A program made the translations under genes and the position numbers. From Amphiura filiformis (taxonomy: Eukaryota > Echinodermata > Ophiuroidea > Amphilepidida > Amphiuridae), in the NCBI RefSeq assembly GCF_039555335.1, contig NW_027305496.1, forward strand, positions 965,001-1,029,000: 64,000 nt of DNA, given 5' to 3'. Every line of letters begins with the position of its first letter. Within the stretch, counting starts at the first letter, position 1. The notes beneath the pieces are model-generated. The model worked only from the letters and a program-made list of their open reading frames with translations, did not search any database and was not told where the DNA came from. Positions 1 to 28,479 of the stretch are shown here, one piece after another.

Positions 1-195
1 GCGCTGGAATTGCCGAAGGGCATATAGTAATTAGTATGGTGACCCAAGTCCAGCTGGTTATGATGGCAGGTTGACCAGTGCTTAAGACTAACTTCCACGC
101 TCATGGCAATTGTCATGGCAACTAGCTCTCAAAGCTGAAAAACATGCATTCATAGGATATGTACACGAAATGAAAGCTTTTTATACCCATTTATA

Positions 196-368
196 GCTAC
201 TCTTATAAATGGAAAGATTGGGGTGAGGAAAAAGTCCAAATTCCAAAATCAGTCTTAAAGATTGAAAATTCAAACTTAATTCCATTGCATTTTTAATCTA
301 ATTTTAGACTTTTCCCTAAACACAATCTTTAAGATTGATTTTTCAATCTTTGGTTTTAAGAGAGTAGC
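196..368. repeat. Short inverted-repeat element (MITE-like)
   Basis: Left end gctactctt and right end aagagagtagcc are inverted, with paired inner blocks around AAAGATTG and AAAAAGTC / GACTTTT. It lies in the intron before the first visible P450 exon. The rest of 1-597 shows no exon I can support. Confidence 0.5.
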
Positions 369-597
369 CAACAAGTTACAACTCTGTCACCAAACCTCCT
401 AGATAATAAGGTAAACACACACTAAGGCAGAACAGCTGAATTGCCGTGTATAACAAGTGTGTTAACTAGTAATTAGCCAGAAGCACGGAAGTTTTTCCTT
501 TGTGTTTTATTGTTATGACACGATTGGCAACTGGGTAAGCAACAAATTATTTAAAAATTAAAGCAATTTGTTCATTTCGAATTTAATTTCTTATAAG

Positions 598-875
598 GAA
601 GTCTTGTTTTTGGAAATGGCAAAGGCTGGAAATATCACCGACGTACGACCCTTAGAGCTCTCCGTAATTTTGGGATGGGAAAGCGAAGCCTTGAAAACAA
701 GATAAACGAGGAAGCACGTTATCTCGCAAGAAGTTTTGAAGATGAAAGTGGCCGCCCTTTTAACCCGCAACCAACTGTTGAAAACGCAGTGTCTAATGTG
801 ATATGCAGCATAAGTTTTGGGAACAGATATGAGTATGATGATCCAGAGTTTAGAAGCCTTCTTGATTATATCAAG
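598..875 (+). CDS. P450 exon: helix C to helix E region
   Basis: Follows an AG acceptor at 596-597 and ends at AAG|gtaaac. It starts inside a codon (two bases finish a glycine codon split by the upstream intron). The reading contains FGNGKGWKYHRRTTLRALRN, the WxxxR haem-propionate motif of helix C, then FGMGKRSLENKI and the ICSISFGNRYEYDD segment typical of CYP2 proteins. The first ATG at 675 is internal, not a start. Confidence 0.9.
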
Positions 876-2620
876 GTAAACTCTTTGAAAATTCAATAAT
901 AAAATTCACCGAGTAAAAGTCCTAGACAACCAGTAGCTAAACAAATTGAAAGATGTTTATACAAAATATTATATCGTAAATTGCCTTGAGTGAGTCTTGA
1001 TTTATATAGACAATGTTACTATAAAACTTAGAACTCGAAACACCCTACTTAATTGTAGTGTACCTCAAGGTCTGTCGTCGGTCATTTTATTATCATTTTG
1101 TCATTAACTGTGTAAATACTTAATAGTACATCTTCTAGATGAAATTTATTTCATGATTATGTGCTTAGTCCCACGTAGGTTTCACCACCTGGTTCAACCC
1201 ATCCTATGACCTCAGAGTAAAAACCAATGTCGGTCGTCAGTTCCTGAAAATTGTGAACGAAAGCTTCCCAAAAGGCAAAGCCCTCCAACAGATATTCAAC
1301 AAGAATACCCTTATTATCACAGAGCTGCATGCCTAGCATTAAATCATCCATAGACGCCCATAACAAAAATATAACTAAATGCCAGAAACTGACGACAACA
1401 AGCCTTGCAACTGCCGAGTAAAGAATGAGTGCGCGTTTGGCGGGAAATGTAGAACACCAAATATCAAATATCAGTCAACCGTACATACCAATCACAGTGA
1501 AGAAACTTACGTGGGACTAAGCACAGAATTCAAACTCAGATATGCAAACCAAAATCAATCATTAAAAAAATCGGCACAGAAGAATCAAACTGAACTGTCT
1601 AAGCATTATGTGTACGTCCATATCAAAACGATGCACTTGTCGGCTGCTACATCTGTCTCATTTCACATAATAGCTAGAAATATAAGACTTGGGGATGATT
1701 TGAAGTGACCTCCACTTGAAATGAGTCTGGTATTTATTCCCAGCTATAATGTTAAATGAGACACATGTAGCAGCCTACAAGTGCATCCTTTTGAAATGGA
1801 TGTACACATATCTGGAATCTAAAGGACAAAGACACAAACTTCACTATTAAATGGAAAATACTGCGACAAGCCCGGCCATATTCGAACATCACCAAGCGAT
1901 GCAACCTATGTATCATGGAAAAGTACTTTATCATATGCCGACCAGAAATGGCAACACTCAACAGGAGTTCCGAACTACTCAACGCGTGCTGGCACAAAAC
2001 AATATTTAAGTTAAAAAAACACACCGGCCGAAATTGCTGAGGCCGCGCTAGTTAAAAACGCGCAAATCGCGTGCGCAAAGCCACACTTGTTGCTGACACT
2101 CAGACCACGCGTGCAAACATCATAAATAGACGACGCTGACAGGAATTAACTTTATTTTGAGAACGTTGTTATTGGCCACTCTCTGATGAGAGGAGGTGCA
2201 AAAACTAAAGCCAAGAATTTTCTGCTTTACAAATGCTAAATTCCGCTTTTCTCCGCTTTGTAATTTTAGCACATTTCTGACATAATAAAATTTCACAAGA
2301 ATCTTGTGACGATCATTGCGATTTGCAAAGTTGGGATGGGTGATTGGGTATCATGGCTGCAATGGGAGGTAGGACAGGCGTTGTACGGTAAATCTATGAC
2401 GGATTTTACTTTATTTTGATGAATTTTGAAGACCCATTTCATTTAGTATTTTGTTTATTTCTTTTCAATTGTATTTTTTTCCTTTTTCTAGGTCATTTTG
2501 CTTATTTTTGTTTATTTTTTCTCAGAAATGGGTTTTCCGCTTTACCTCCGAATACCGCGATTTTCGCGGAATTTCCGCAACGCGGAAAATTCTTGGCTTT
2601 AGTAAAAACCTCCTCGAAAC

Positions 2621-2667
<47 letters not shown>

Positions 2668-5600
2668 TTTATTTGAAGCTGATAAAAACTGATATTTCTT
2701 GGTAATGACTTAATGCTTTTCTTAGATGTTCATGTCGAAGCTTGCTGTTCCGAGCATTGTGTCAAAAATACCGAAACTTTGGGTTACACCATTTTATAAA
2801 TCTCTGAAGAAACAAACCGACGAGTGCATATCATTTCTTCGTGGAGTCGTCGAACATCACAAGGCTACTTTTGATTCAAATGACATCCGAGATATAATTG
2901 ATGTTCATCTTCAGGTAAGAGTGAAATACCAATTTTGGTTTATCTCATTTCTTTTCCTTAACCATAGACATCCATCCAAATCTCAAGTTTTTACAACAAG
3001 GTGTACGCTCGTATCAAACAATACTCGAAAGTACATTTTTTGTATTAATTTTTGGATCAATCTTAATTATGGTGAATCCCGAGGTCTATCGTCGGTCCTT
3101 TTATAAATTAACTGTGTTAATACAATGTTTAATAGTACATCTTCTACCTGAAATGTATATGATTCCCTGACAATACAAAGTCCTAAAACAATGATTCGCG
3201 TTTTTTTTTTATTGGGGACCAGACCTGCTAGTAATACTATATGTCTACACTAATAATTATTTTGAAATTCAAGTTAAGTTAAAAAAAAAAAATATGACTT
3301 TTTCCATCACAATATAATTATACAGGACAACGACGACGAATGTTGTACAGAAGAAAAGCTTCCGCGGTCTTTGATATGGAGGGGCATATTTGATCTTTTT
3401 GCAGCTGGAACAGACACAACATCAAACGCTATCTTATGGGCAATGCTGCTACTCACACAGTATCCGCATGTACAAGAAAAGGTAGGAGGACGCTCTGTTT
3501 AAAAGACAAGATATCCACTTAATTAAAATATTTGCCAATCTTTGTTCTTCTCCCAACCCTTTCCAGCCTCATCCCAGACCCGGTCTACGAAACCTCAATT
3601 CCCGCGCTGTTCACGTTCCTCTCCGCCGATCATTTTTATCCGTTTGCCTTCCCCATCTGTAACGATCTCCCCGAGGTCCCTCCAGGCCTTCAAATTGGCC
3701 ATTCAGTCCCACCTCCTCTAACCAGTTAACATAATTATTTTTTTGTTTTGTTTTATTTTATTCTGTATTGATATGTATTTTCTAGTAATGTTTTGATTTT
3801 AATGTAAGGGCAATCCTTCAATTTATTGTGTAATCAGTCAATATTGGATCTGCCTGACCTTGTGCCAAATGTTATAAATAAAAATAAAAATATCACTATA
3901 AAAACATGTCCCTGCAGAGACACGTGCTTCGCTAACCGCCGGTAGCGACCATTGCAAAATGGCTTTGCGATGACTCATTTAAACGAATCCAGGCATTGAC
4001 GGGGCCAACCCCGGGGGAAATCACTCAATACTTGACTTGCTACGCACCCGCGTTCAAGAAAAGCGTCTATAAAGGGTATGTTTTTCACCACACAGCGTCG
4101 TCGACATCTTTTTGGGACCCTTTTCGGCCAAATCCTTTGACGTTTAGTATTAGTAATATTATTGTTTGAATGAGTTTGCACTAATTTGATAAAAACAACC
4201 ACTTTTTAATTGATTCTTGTTACCTTTGCTGTAGTAGGCCAATCTATAGTTCTACAACATCAAAAAGACACCCGAGTACATTTCAGAGGTGGTCGGACTC
4301 GGTGGGTAGCACTTTTGTGTGAGAGTGCCCCCCCTGTTTGGCGGGAATTTTATACCGCGCTCCATAGAATCTCCCAGTTGTTAATCAAACTGTAGCTATT
4401 AACAAAGCCGAAATCTGAACGCGTGGTCGACTGTTTAGCTACACTCTCGTGAGTCTCGTCCTCGCTTTCAGTTTTCCGCTTCGCTAATTCCGGCCTGATT
4501 GCGGTAAGCCGAGCCAAAGCACACACCATGATTGGAAGGGACCAATTATAAGAAAACCCCCAGAAATGGTCAAATAAATTCTGGCCATCACATGTCTCGT
4601 TGGATTCGCCTATAGTATTGGATTCTACCGTAGACGGTATGAGGAAACTTCAAGGTAATAACGATGTATTAGGCAGGTCCATCACAGGGTAAAAACCAGT
4701 ACTGCTGTTTTCTACTTAAAACCTTACACTTGGTATGTACGTACGTTACTTTGGATGAGAGAAGGGATCACCTACATTTTTTCCTTGCAAACATATTTGC
4801 CCTTGATTTGAAAGCTAATCGATATCGATTATTTTACAGGCCCAACAAGAAATCGATGACCTCATTGGAAGAGAACGACCACCTTCATTACCAGATCGCT
4901 TACACTTGCCTTACGTTGACGCTACTCTGATGGAGATACAACGCTTTAGACCAGTAGGTTGCTTTGTTCCACCGCGAGCGGCTAGTGTTGATACAGAGCT
5001 TCGTGGTTATACGATACTTAAAGGTAACACAATTGAGAGGTTTTGATTCCATCTGCTGCACTGTGGATTTTGTTCATTTTGTACAATTCATTCATATGAT
5101 AAATGGGCTATTCCATTTATAATCCACACTACCTCTGTGGAAGATTTAGCTGAAGTCTGTCACAGAAGGAGTATTAACTTTGAATTGAATATACAATTGC
5201 GTAACTTCCATTTCTAATACTCACATCAGTTGTGGAAGATACAGTTAAAGCCACAATACAAGGGGAGCATGGGTTTCAATTACATTTGAAAAAACATACC
5301 CCCCCGTGTGTTAAGATATTTCCAAAATCTTACACAGTGGTAGTGTGAATTTTAACTGGAATAGCCCAATGTTTTACACATGACGTTTCACCACTACCCT
5401 TTTCATCTGACTGGTAACTCATCACATGAGACCGTTTCCTTTAATAGGAATTGTTCATAATGAACAGCACCTAACAAAACAGTTAAAATTCACATTCCTT
5501 TTGAACTTATTCAAGGATTTGCTCAGTGCACTTTTTAAAAATGGTCGCTAAAGATAATTCCCAACATTTTCTAGCAACTTTTTTCTAAAAATTAATGTAA

Positions 5601-6946
5601 TGTGTCACAAATAAAAATGATTGGACCACCGGAATGTAGCTGAACTATATCTATAACATAAATACACATTAAAACCACAGTAAATGAATTACGAATGCTT
5701 GAAATATACATGAAAACGAAATAAGGTTCCACTTATGAAATTTTAAAACAATTAAATTTAATAAGTTGTAAATAATCAATGTAGATCAGTAAATAGATCA
5801 TAGAAAACATCCGTGATGAATACTAGCTAACAGATCGGGATGTAGAGGAATAAAAGCCTAGCCAATGTGTCCGATAACTGTATTATGTCTCTCTTTCTCA
5901 TGTACTTAGTATTAGTTGAGGTTTGCCTGTAGGCCTCAGTAAAATGAGAGAGATCTGGTGGGTCTTCCAAAGCAGTATTAGACAGTGGATCCAAAATTTC
6001 AGTTGTGTATATTATTTGTTTTGTTTATCTTGTTCTGCAACAACGTCAAAAATGTTTTTTTTTTACAAAAGGGCCTTGTTTATTATATTATAGTTTGCGA
6101 ATGCGCATAAATGCTTTGGTATGTGTAACATTTTTAAAGATTTTTTGGCGAAAAAGTTTCCCGATGATTTTTTTTTTGCATCAGCCCCACCTTACAAGCG
6201 TTTGTGAACGGTCCTAACTGTAAGTGCTTGAATCACTTTGGGTGTAATTCTCAATAGTGACCTCAACATCATAATGTTACAATCTATGGTTGTCCACTTT
6301 CTTGGCAATAATTTGGCCAAATATAAGAAAAGAGGCTTGTTGGCGATCACTCTGAGAAATTGGACGGTATTAATAATACTATTGATACATTCCGTTGTAG
6401 GAACGCCAATTTGGGTCAATCTATATGCGGTTCTCCACAGCCCAAAACACTGGACAGATCCTGAAGAATTTATACCAGAACGGTTCCTTTCAGCAGATGG
6501 GAAGAAGACAGAGACACCGGAAGCTTTCATACCGTTTGGACTAGGTATATACACAAATTTATTAAACTTTTTGATAACATTAGTAAAGGATATATGAACA
6601 GACGATGTCTTTTAACAAAGCAAATTATTTCGTTGCCAAACAAAATTTGATGAGAAAGTTCCCCAGAATTAATAGAAAGGAAACACTTTACAAAGTAGTT
6701 TCGACTGGACACGTCAAAGATGCAATGTAATTTGAAAAGGCAATGACTTTGATTTATTTTACTGCAGGGAGTCGAATTTGCATCGGTGAGCAACTTGCCC
6801 GGATGGAATTGTTTCTCTTCATGACAAACTTACTCCAACGGTTTACGTTCAAAATTCCAAAAGAGGACCCCAAACCGAACCTTGCGGGAGAACTTGGCAT
6901 TACTTTGTCACCAGGACGATTCAGAATATGTGCCGTGAACCGATGA
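598..6946 (+). CDS. Cytochrome P450, CYP2-like, 3' part of gene (6 exons)
   Basis: Joined exons 598-875, 2726-2914, 3326-3481, 4840-5023, 6401-6544 and 6768-6946 give about 375 residues ending at a TGA. All junctions use GT-AG and keep frame. Landmarks appear in the family order: helix C WKYHRR, helix I AGTDTT, helix K EIQR, PEEFIPERF, and the heme loop FGLGSRICIG with its cysteine. This makes it a microsomal haem-thiolate monooxygenase of CYP clan 2. The roughly 110-120 N-terminal residues (membrane anchor, proline hinge) are not in the window, so the gene starts upstream. No stop or frameshift is seen in the exons, so it looks functional. The substrate cannot be told from sequence. Confidence 0.93.
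1157..1566. mobile_element. Penelope-like element scrap (CNCR / GIY-YIG type), partly inverted
   Basis: The + strand from 1379 reads NKPCNCRVKNEC, GGKCRTPNIKYQSTV and EETYVGLSTEFKLRY. This is the Cys-rich stretch followed by a Y-x-G-L-S/T...F-K-x-R pattern that I know from the GIY-YIG endonuclease end of Penelope-like retroelements. The same ETYVGLST peptide is encoded on the - strand at 1160-1184, because 1160-1184 and 1500-1525 are inverted copies with one mismatch. It is a decayed fragment in a P450 intron. Confidence 0.5.
1609..1808. repeat. Inverted repeat, 60-bp arms
   Basis: Arms 1609-1668 and 1749-1808 are inverted copies with about 6 mismatches in 60, separated by about 80 bp. A transcript would form a long hairpin. 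Intronic to the P450. Confidence 0.8.
2190..2615. repeat. MITE-like foldback element
   Basis: Left end GAGGAGGTGCAAAAACTAAA and right end ...TTTAGTAAAAACCTCCTC are inverted, with paired inner blocks GCCAAGAATTTTC / GAAAATTCTTGGC. Followed at 2629-2662 by a (TA)n run. Intronic to the P450. Confidence 0.7.
2629..2662. repeat. (TA)n microsatellite
   Basis: About 17 uninterrupted AT dinucleotides, 60 bp before the P450 exon at 2726. Confidence 0.9.
2726..2914 (+). CDS. P450 exon: helices F-G region
   Basis: Bounded by ttcttag and gtaaga, 63 whole codons, phase 0 at both ends. Contains the proline/hydrophobic F-G segment and ends with EHHKATFDSNDIRDIIDVHLQ, matching the CYP2 pattern of E-H-x-x-T-x-D-x-N-D-x-R-D-x-I-D before helix I. 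The ATG at the first position is chance. Confidence 0.88.
3326..3481 (+). CDS. P450 exon: helix I (AGTDTT)
   Basis: Bounded by tatacag and gtagga, 52 codons, phase 0. The translation carries the oxygen-activation motif AGTDTTSNAILWAM followed by LLTQYPHVQEK, the canonical helix I to helix J run of CYP clan 2. Confidence 0.93.
3532..3893 (+). mobile_element. LINE (non-LTR) 3' end, decayed
   Basis: One frame reads SPRSLQAFKLAIQSHLL, the usual last residues of a non-LTR reverse transcriptase ORF (S-L-x-x-F-K-x-x-L-x-x-H-L). It is preceded in shifted frames by an N-S-R-x-V-x-V-P-like stretch and followed by a T-rich 3' region and an A-rich tail (aaataaaaataaaaat) near 3877-3893. Frameshifted and dead. 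Inserted in sense orientation in a P450 intron. Confidence 0.6.
3894..4839. other. P450 intron remainder, nothing recognised
   Basis: No exon, RNA gene or clear terminal repeat was found here. Open frames at 3975-4202 (-) and 4210-4395 (+) are short and lack any family resemblance. Confidence 0.5.
4840..5023 (+). CDS. P450 exon: helix K (ExxR)
   Basis: Bounded by ttttacag and gtaaca. Reads AQQEIDDLIGRERPPSLPDR, then YVDATLMEIQRFRPVG with the ExxR pair, then PRAASVDTELRGYTILK. Ends in phase 1, which the next exon completes to glycine. Confidence 0.93.
5104..5368. repeat. MITE, family TGGGCTATTCC (copy 1)
   Basis: Terminal inverted repeats of about 36 bp: left TGGGCTATTCCATTTATAAT, right ...AACTGGAATAGCCCA. 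A related copy lies at 17952-18136 in gene A. Intronic to the P450. Confidence 0.8.
5369..6400. other. P450 intron remainder, nothing recognised
   Basis: AT-rich intron sequence between the MITE and the PERF exon. I see no conserved coding segment or paired terminal repeats. Confidence 0.5.
6401..6544 (+). CDS. P450 exon: PERF motif
   Basis: Starts after ttgtag in phase 1 and ends at phase 1 (gtatat donor). Reads GTPIWVNLYAVLHSPKHW, DPEEFIPERFLSADGK and FIPFG, that is, the region from the helix K sheet to the start of the haem loop. Confidence 0.93.
   Translation, partial: ERQFGSIYMRFSTAQNTGQILKNLYQNGSFQQMGRRQRHRKLSYRLD
6768..6946 (+). CDS. P450 last exon: haem-binding loop and stop
   Basis: Starts after actgcag and completes FGLGSRICIGEQLARMELFL, the FxxGxRxCxG signature with the proximal cysteine, then helix L and the C-terminal sheet with LSPGRFRICAVNR and TGA at 6944-6946. 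No AATAAA is evident in the first few hundred bases downstream. Confidence 0.95.
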
Positions 6947-7309
6947 TTTTGTTCTGACATATTTAATCAAACGATTCACGTGGAAAATTTCACAAGAGGA
7001 TTCCAATTTAATAATTTTAAGTTTAATAAGCACATTTTTATTCCGAATTTTATTTCTGAGTTAAAATAATAGTTTAAGAAACTCCATCTTTGACTTTTTT
7101 CAATTCAAAGGTGATGGACTTGATATATGGTACGCCAGTCAGATGTCCCAGAGATAATTTAGAACGTACTCGTCGGCATTTTTTTGTTTGTTTGTTTGTT
7201 TTGTTTTTTCGCTTTAGACAACGCAAACTGTCAAAAACATCCGATTCTGGTGGATTACAACCAGCGGACTGCAACATCTTTTCATCTGATGTTTCCGATT
7301 AGAGCGCTC

Positions 7310-7357
7310 AATATTGGAAAATATTGCCACTTTTAAGTGGCAATATTTTCCAATATT
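7310..7357. repeat. Perfect 23-bp-arm palindrome
   Basis: AATATTGGAAAATATTGCCA.. pairs base for base with ..TGGCAATATTTTCCAATATT around a 2-bp centre, about 360 bp after the P450 stop. It may be in the P450 3' UTR or be the core of a small foldback insertion. Confidence 0.9.
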
Positions 7358-7487
7358 AAAATATGCACTGAGTGTACATTCAGTTTTCTAAATTGTGTTT
7401 GGCTGGTGTAAAATAGATCTGACTGAGTGTTTTAATTGTGTATGGCTGCCTAGTGCTTAGTTTCCATAATAATAATTGTAATCATTT

Positions 7488-7685
7488 TCTTCAATCATTC
7501 CTTTCTTTTCCTATCTCCGTATACTTATTCTTTCCTATGCTTACACTTTAGGGACATATCACTCACTCGCTATCAGTCTTCTTCACTTCCCTTCTCCTCG
7601 ATTTTTCTTTTTCTTTTTGTCTTCCCCTCTAGTTCGCCCATCCGCTTCTTCTCTTTTTACCATTTCACCTCACTTTCCCCTGGCT
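7488..7685. repeat. Pyrimidine-rich tract
   Basis: About 200 bp dominated by C and T (runs such as ttcttttcct, cttcttctct) on the + strand, in the P450-gene A intergenic region. No coding signal. Confidence 0.6.
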
Positions 7686-7897
7686 TTTAAAATTGATATT
7701 CGTGATACACCATTTTGACTTTGTTGAGGAGGCCTAGTAACATGATAATAATATATACTGCGAAATAGTTAATTGATAGAGCGAAGTGATTTCAGCTGTG
7801 TAAACACGTAGCATGATATACGACAGTAAGAACATTGTTAAATTTTATAATTTTTTTGCTGGAAATTTCTGTCTAAATGTTAAAAAGTTATGTTATA

Positions 7898-9698
7898 GTA
7901 ATGCACATATCAAATGCAACCCCGGCCCCTGGGGACCCGGGGATGGTCCGGGACTTGACATCATGTGACCCGGGATTGACTCAAAATGTGTCCCGGGGGG
8001 AGCCGGGTGTTGGCCGGGACTGGTAGAAGAATTGACGTCGGCCAAAACCCCGGGAAATTGGGCCGGGACTTTACCAGGTCGAGGGCCGGGATTATGTCGT
8101 ACCTTACCCGGGGTTTTCCAACCAGTAAAATGGGCCGTGAACATGCCCGTGGTTTGCTAGTAATGATGCCCGCATTTATGGGCCGGGTAATCCTATCACT
8201 TTTGCCGTACTTGAGCCGTGGGTGTATATTAATAATCAACTGAGTCGCCACATTAATGTAATTGTTCATATAAATCCATTTCAAAAACAAAATCTTGGGT
8301 GTTGTTTCCAAATTTTGCAGCAGGCCATGTATCTGCTATTTAGCGGGCCTCTAATGTTTAACCAGACCTCACTGGCTTCATGACATGCACGTCCAAACGA
8401 GAGCCTGCTATATGCTTATTTATGCCAAATGTATTTTATTTATTATAATATTATGTGCTTAAAATGTTTATGCAAAGATCGAAGATCGAGCATTCGCCAC
8501 TCCCGTATCATGGACAAGTTTTAAACCACCCGCCCAGAGTAAAGAGCTGTATTTTTCTTCTTTAAAAAAATAATTATAGGTATTGAATCCAATGTCTTGT
8601 GTTAATATACAGATTTTCAAAACTATATTATATTTTCATGTTGGAAGGATGTTGAAAGGATGTTTTAAATAATATCCAAAATGACAACCTGGTGAAACAA
8701 AATATTAATAACTTGTGCGCCAAAAGTTTGATAGATGGTCATTTGATTTTAAACAAGATACAAGACAGGCCTATTTGAATGGGGTTATGGGCAGTGTTTA
8801 CTCAGAGGCTGTATGTCTCAATTTTGGCCCAGTGAAAATAATATTTGGCCCACACAAATTTGCAATGCTGTATTACAATTAGTCAATTTGAGGAATTACT
8901 GAGCCAAAATTGGGCCAATTTGTGGAGAAAATGCTTCATTCGGAGCACCCAATTTCCAGAGAGAGTAAACACTGGTTATGGGCCTTTACAGAATAGCCGC
9001 ATTATAATTGAAGTTTTTGTATTGACATCAAAAAATCATAAATAGGCCTATAATATTATGTGCATAAAATGTTAATGCGAAGATCGAACATTCGCCACTC
9101 GTATCCTGGACAGATGTAAATGCTGTGATCTGTTTCTTTCATATCTTTGATGTTTTAATCATAGACCTACATGTAGGTCCTACATCAATACAACATTCCT
9201 GGTTTATTCCCGGCATTTTCCGACCCGCCTTTCATGCCTCGTAATATTTAACACAAGCATGCATATTAAATATAGTGATGGCACACAGGGATCCCCTCTG
9301 ACGTATTTACAATGGAACACACATGTAGGCCTATAATGTGAAGCGTTTGAATCCACCCTGCATGTCCAGAGCTTGGCAGTCCATTGAAGACATACCTGCC
9401 GAATTTTGAGCCCGCATGACAAGATTGCCGCAATATTAAAACCATATTAAGATCCAGGCCTATATCCGATGCTCAGGGCCGGGAACTTGGGCCGAGGAAT
9501 ACCCGGGGTTTGTATCGGTTTGCATCGGATATTCGCCCCGGGAGGGCCGGGGAGTGGCTGAGAGTTTTGCCCGGGTGGGTCCGGGACTGGCCAGGTGTTT
9601 ACCCGGGACTTGAACTTTTAAACCCAAAATCCACGGCTCACGACCCGCCATCCCCGGGTCCCCAGGGGCCGGGGTTGCATTTGATAAGTGCATAATAG
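7898..9698. mobile_element. Foldback element with GC-rich, CCCGG-rich terminal blocks
   Basis: Outer ends are inverted: the left reads ATGCAC.TATCAAATGCAACC and the right carries its complement, continuing into CCCGGCCCCTGGGGACCCGG on both sides. Each end then has a 200-290 bp block studded with CCGGG / CCCGG words (7915-8210 and 9476-9682), unlike the AT-rich surroundings. No transposase frame is seen, so it is non-autonomous. Confidence 0.75.
8445..9113. repeat. Direct repeat pair inside the foldback element
   Basis: 8445-8520 and 9050-9113 share ATAATATTATGTGC, AAAATGTT.ATGC and GCATTCGCCACTC / ACATTCGCCACTC in the same order and orientation, about 600 bp apart. Confidence 0.65.
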
Positions 9699-9834
9699 TG
9701 TACAAATACAATGTATATATAAAAAAAAATAAAAAAAGTAAACAATAAAACAATAAAAACAAAACCACATACACACAAACGCAACCCACAAAAAAACAAC
9801 AACAAAAAAACAAACAAAAAAACAACCATGATAT

Positions 9835-10582
9835 CCCAGCAAAAACAAAACATTTTCGACATCATTCTCAAAAGGTTAGAACAGGTTGACATGAAACGTT
9901 TAAATGTCGGGTTATATAAATGACGTATACATGGTATAAGACGTTTTTATAACATTCAAAAACATTTGTTGACAACCAACTGCAAATACTCTAACATAAT
10001 GTTATTTAAGGGGCGCACCATTAGATTTCCAGGGGGGCATGGGAGTTTTTGAAAAAAAACTTTGCCCACTAGTGAGAAAAAAAAAAAAAATCTGTGCCCA
10101 CTAGTGAGAAAAAAAAAAAAATTTTTGCCTCACTGATGAGTAAAAAAAAAATTTCCCCACCCAACTTTGTATAAAAATATACCTTAAAATTGAAAAAAAA
10201 TAACTTTGCCGCCGAAGGCGGCGAAAAAAAAAAATATTGTGCTCTTGGAGGCGAAAAAAAAAATTCCGCCGCCTTTGGCGGCGAAAAAAAAAAATTCTGC
10301 CTGACCCAAACTCCCATGCCCCCCCCTGAGAATCTAATGGTGCGTCCCTAAGTGTTGATAAAACATTTGGCAAACAATGTTTGCAAACAAATACTTTACA
10401 ATAACATTTTGAAAACATTTTTAAAATATTGTTGTAGAGTATTTTCACACAATACGTTTTAAAACGTTCCCATATCATGTATATAACCCGAGATTTGATG
10501 TTATTAAAACGTTTTTATCTAAACCAAAACCCAAAGTATAACATGTTTAAAACATTTTAAAAACATTTTTATGTTTACTGGG
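9835..10582. repeat. MITE-like element with CCCAG ends, host of a nested insertion
   Basis: Left CCCAGCAAAAACAAAACATT and right AAAACATTTTTATGTTTACTGGG are inverted. The body is rich in AAACGTTT-like words. The element at 10009-10350 sits inside it. A similar stretch (ACATTATTCGCAAACGATTAG...ATGTCGGGTTATA) recurs at 10610-10665, matching 9850-9920. Confidence 0.6.
10009..10350. repeat. MITE with 40-bp TIRs and A-tract core
   Basis: Left AAGGGGCGCACCATTAGATT and right AATCTAATGGTGCGTCCCT are inverted over about 40 bp, running into GGGGGGCATGGGAGTTT on each side. The core has repeated CACTAGTGAG plus A9-13 tracts and GCCGCCxxxGGCGGC hairpins. The Phe-rich open frames on the - strand come only from these A tracts. 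Confidence 0.85.
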
Positions 10583-11292
10583 ATGTTGTATTATTTATAA
10601 CAGAAAACGTTTTCAACATTATTCGCAAACGATTAGAAAAGGTTATATCATAAATGTCGGGTTATACTAGATATTTTTCTGATATCATGTTTTATCATGT
10701 TTAAGTTTAAGTTATATATTGGAACGGATTTTATATTTACTTTTGGAAACTTAAGGCTAATTGAGCTCATAACAGAGACATTGTACGTTGTGCAGAGACT
10801 GTTTTTTGAATGTTATAAAAACGGGAATAATTCAACCTTGGCTATAATGGCTCGATGGGCAATAATTGTAAATAATGCAATGAGAAAATAAACGCAGACT
10901 GAGAGGTTTGTTTATATCGTCGTCCTTGAAATCAGCTGATAAGCTACTGTGATTGGTGTGTAAGGTCACGGAAACCAAAGGTCATGTTATTGTCCTCGCG
11001 TAAATGATAACACACTTGTGGGTAGTACTGCAAACGCTGCTGTCTATCCATAGACTGTCTATGGTCTAACTAACGATAGTAGGTTCGCATTGTTAGTTTC
11101 CGGATTTATATATTAAACATGTATTGGATGATGGTAGTTATATGGTGAACAAAAATAGATCACAAAATCAAACCATTAATTGAACTATATGACATTTGGA
11201 ATGGTTTAAAGTTGGTATAGTTGGTATTTACGGTATACTATGTGTACCGTGCTCTAGCCGTTGGATGGACACCAATATCATACACAATCACT
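10583..11292. other. Region upstream of gene A
   Basis: About 700 bp before the predicted gene A start. It contains a near-copy of the 9850-9920 repeat (to about 10690) and the small inverted words ATAGACTGTCTAT at 11049-11061. No convincing TATA box, initiator or CpG cluster could be assigned, so the promoter is only placed here by position. Confidence 0.35.
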
Positions 11293-28437
<17,145 letters not shown>

Positions 28438-28479
28438 CCAGATCCTGTACACCATAGTATGAAAACAAGATACACACTT

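Noticed and set aside
10069-10478. Phe-rich open frames on the - strand
   Set aside because: They are translations of A9-A13 tracts inside a MITE.
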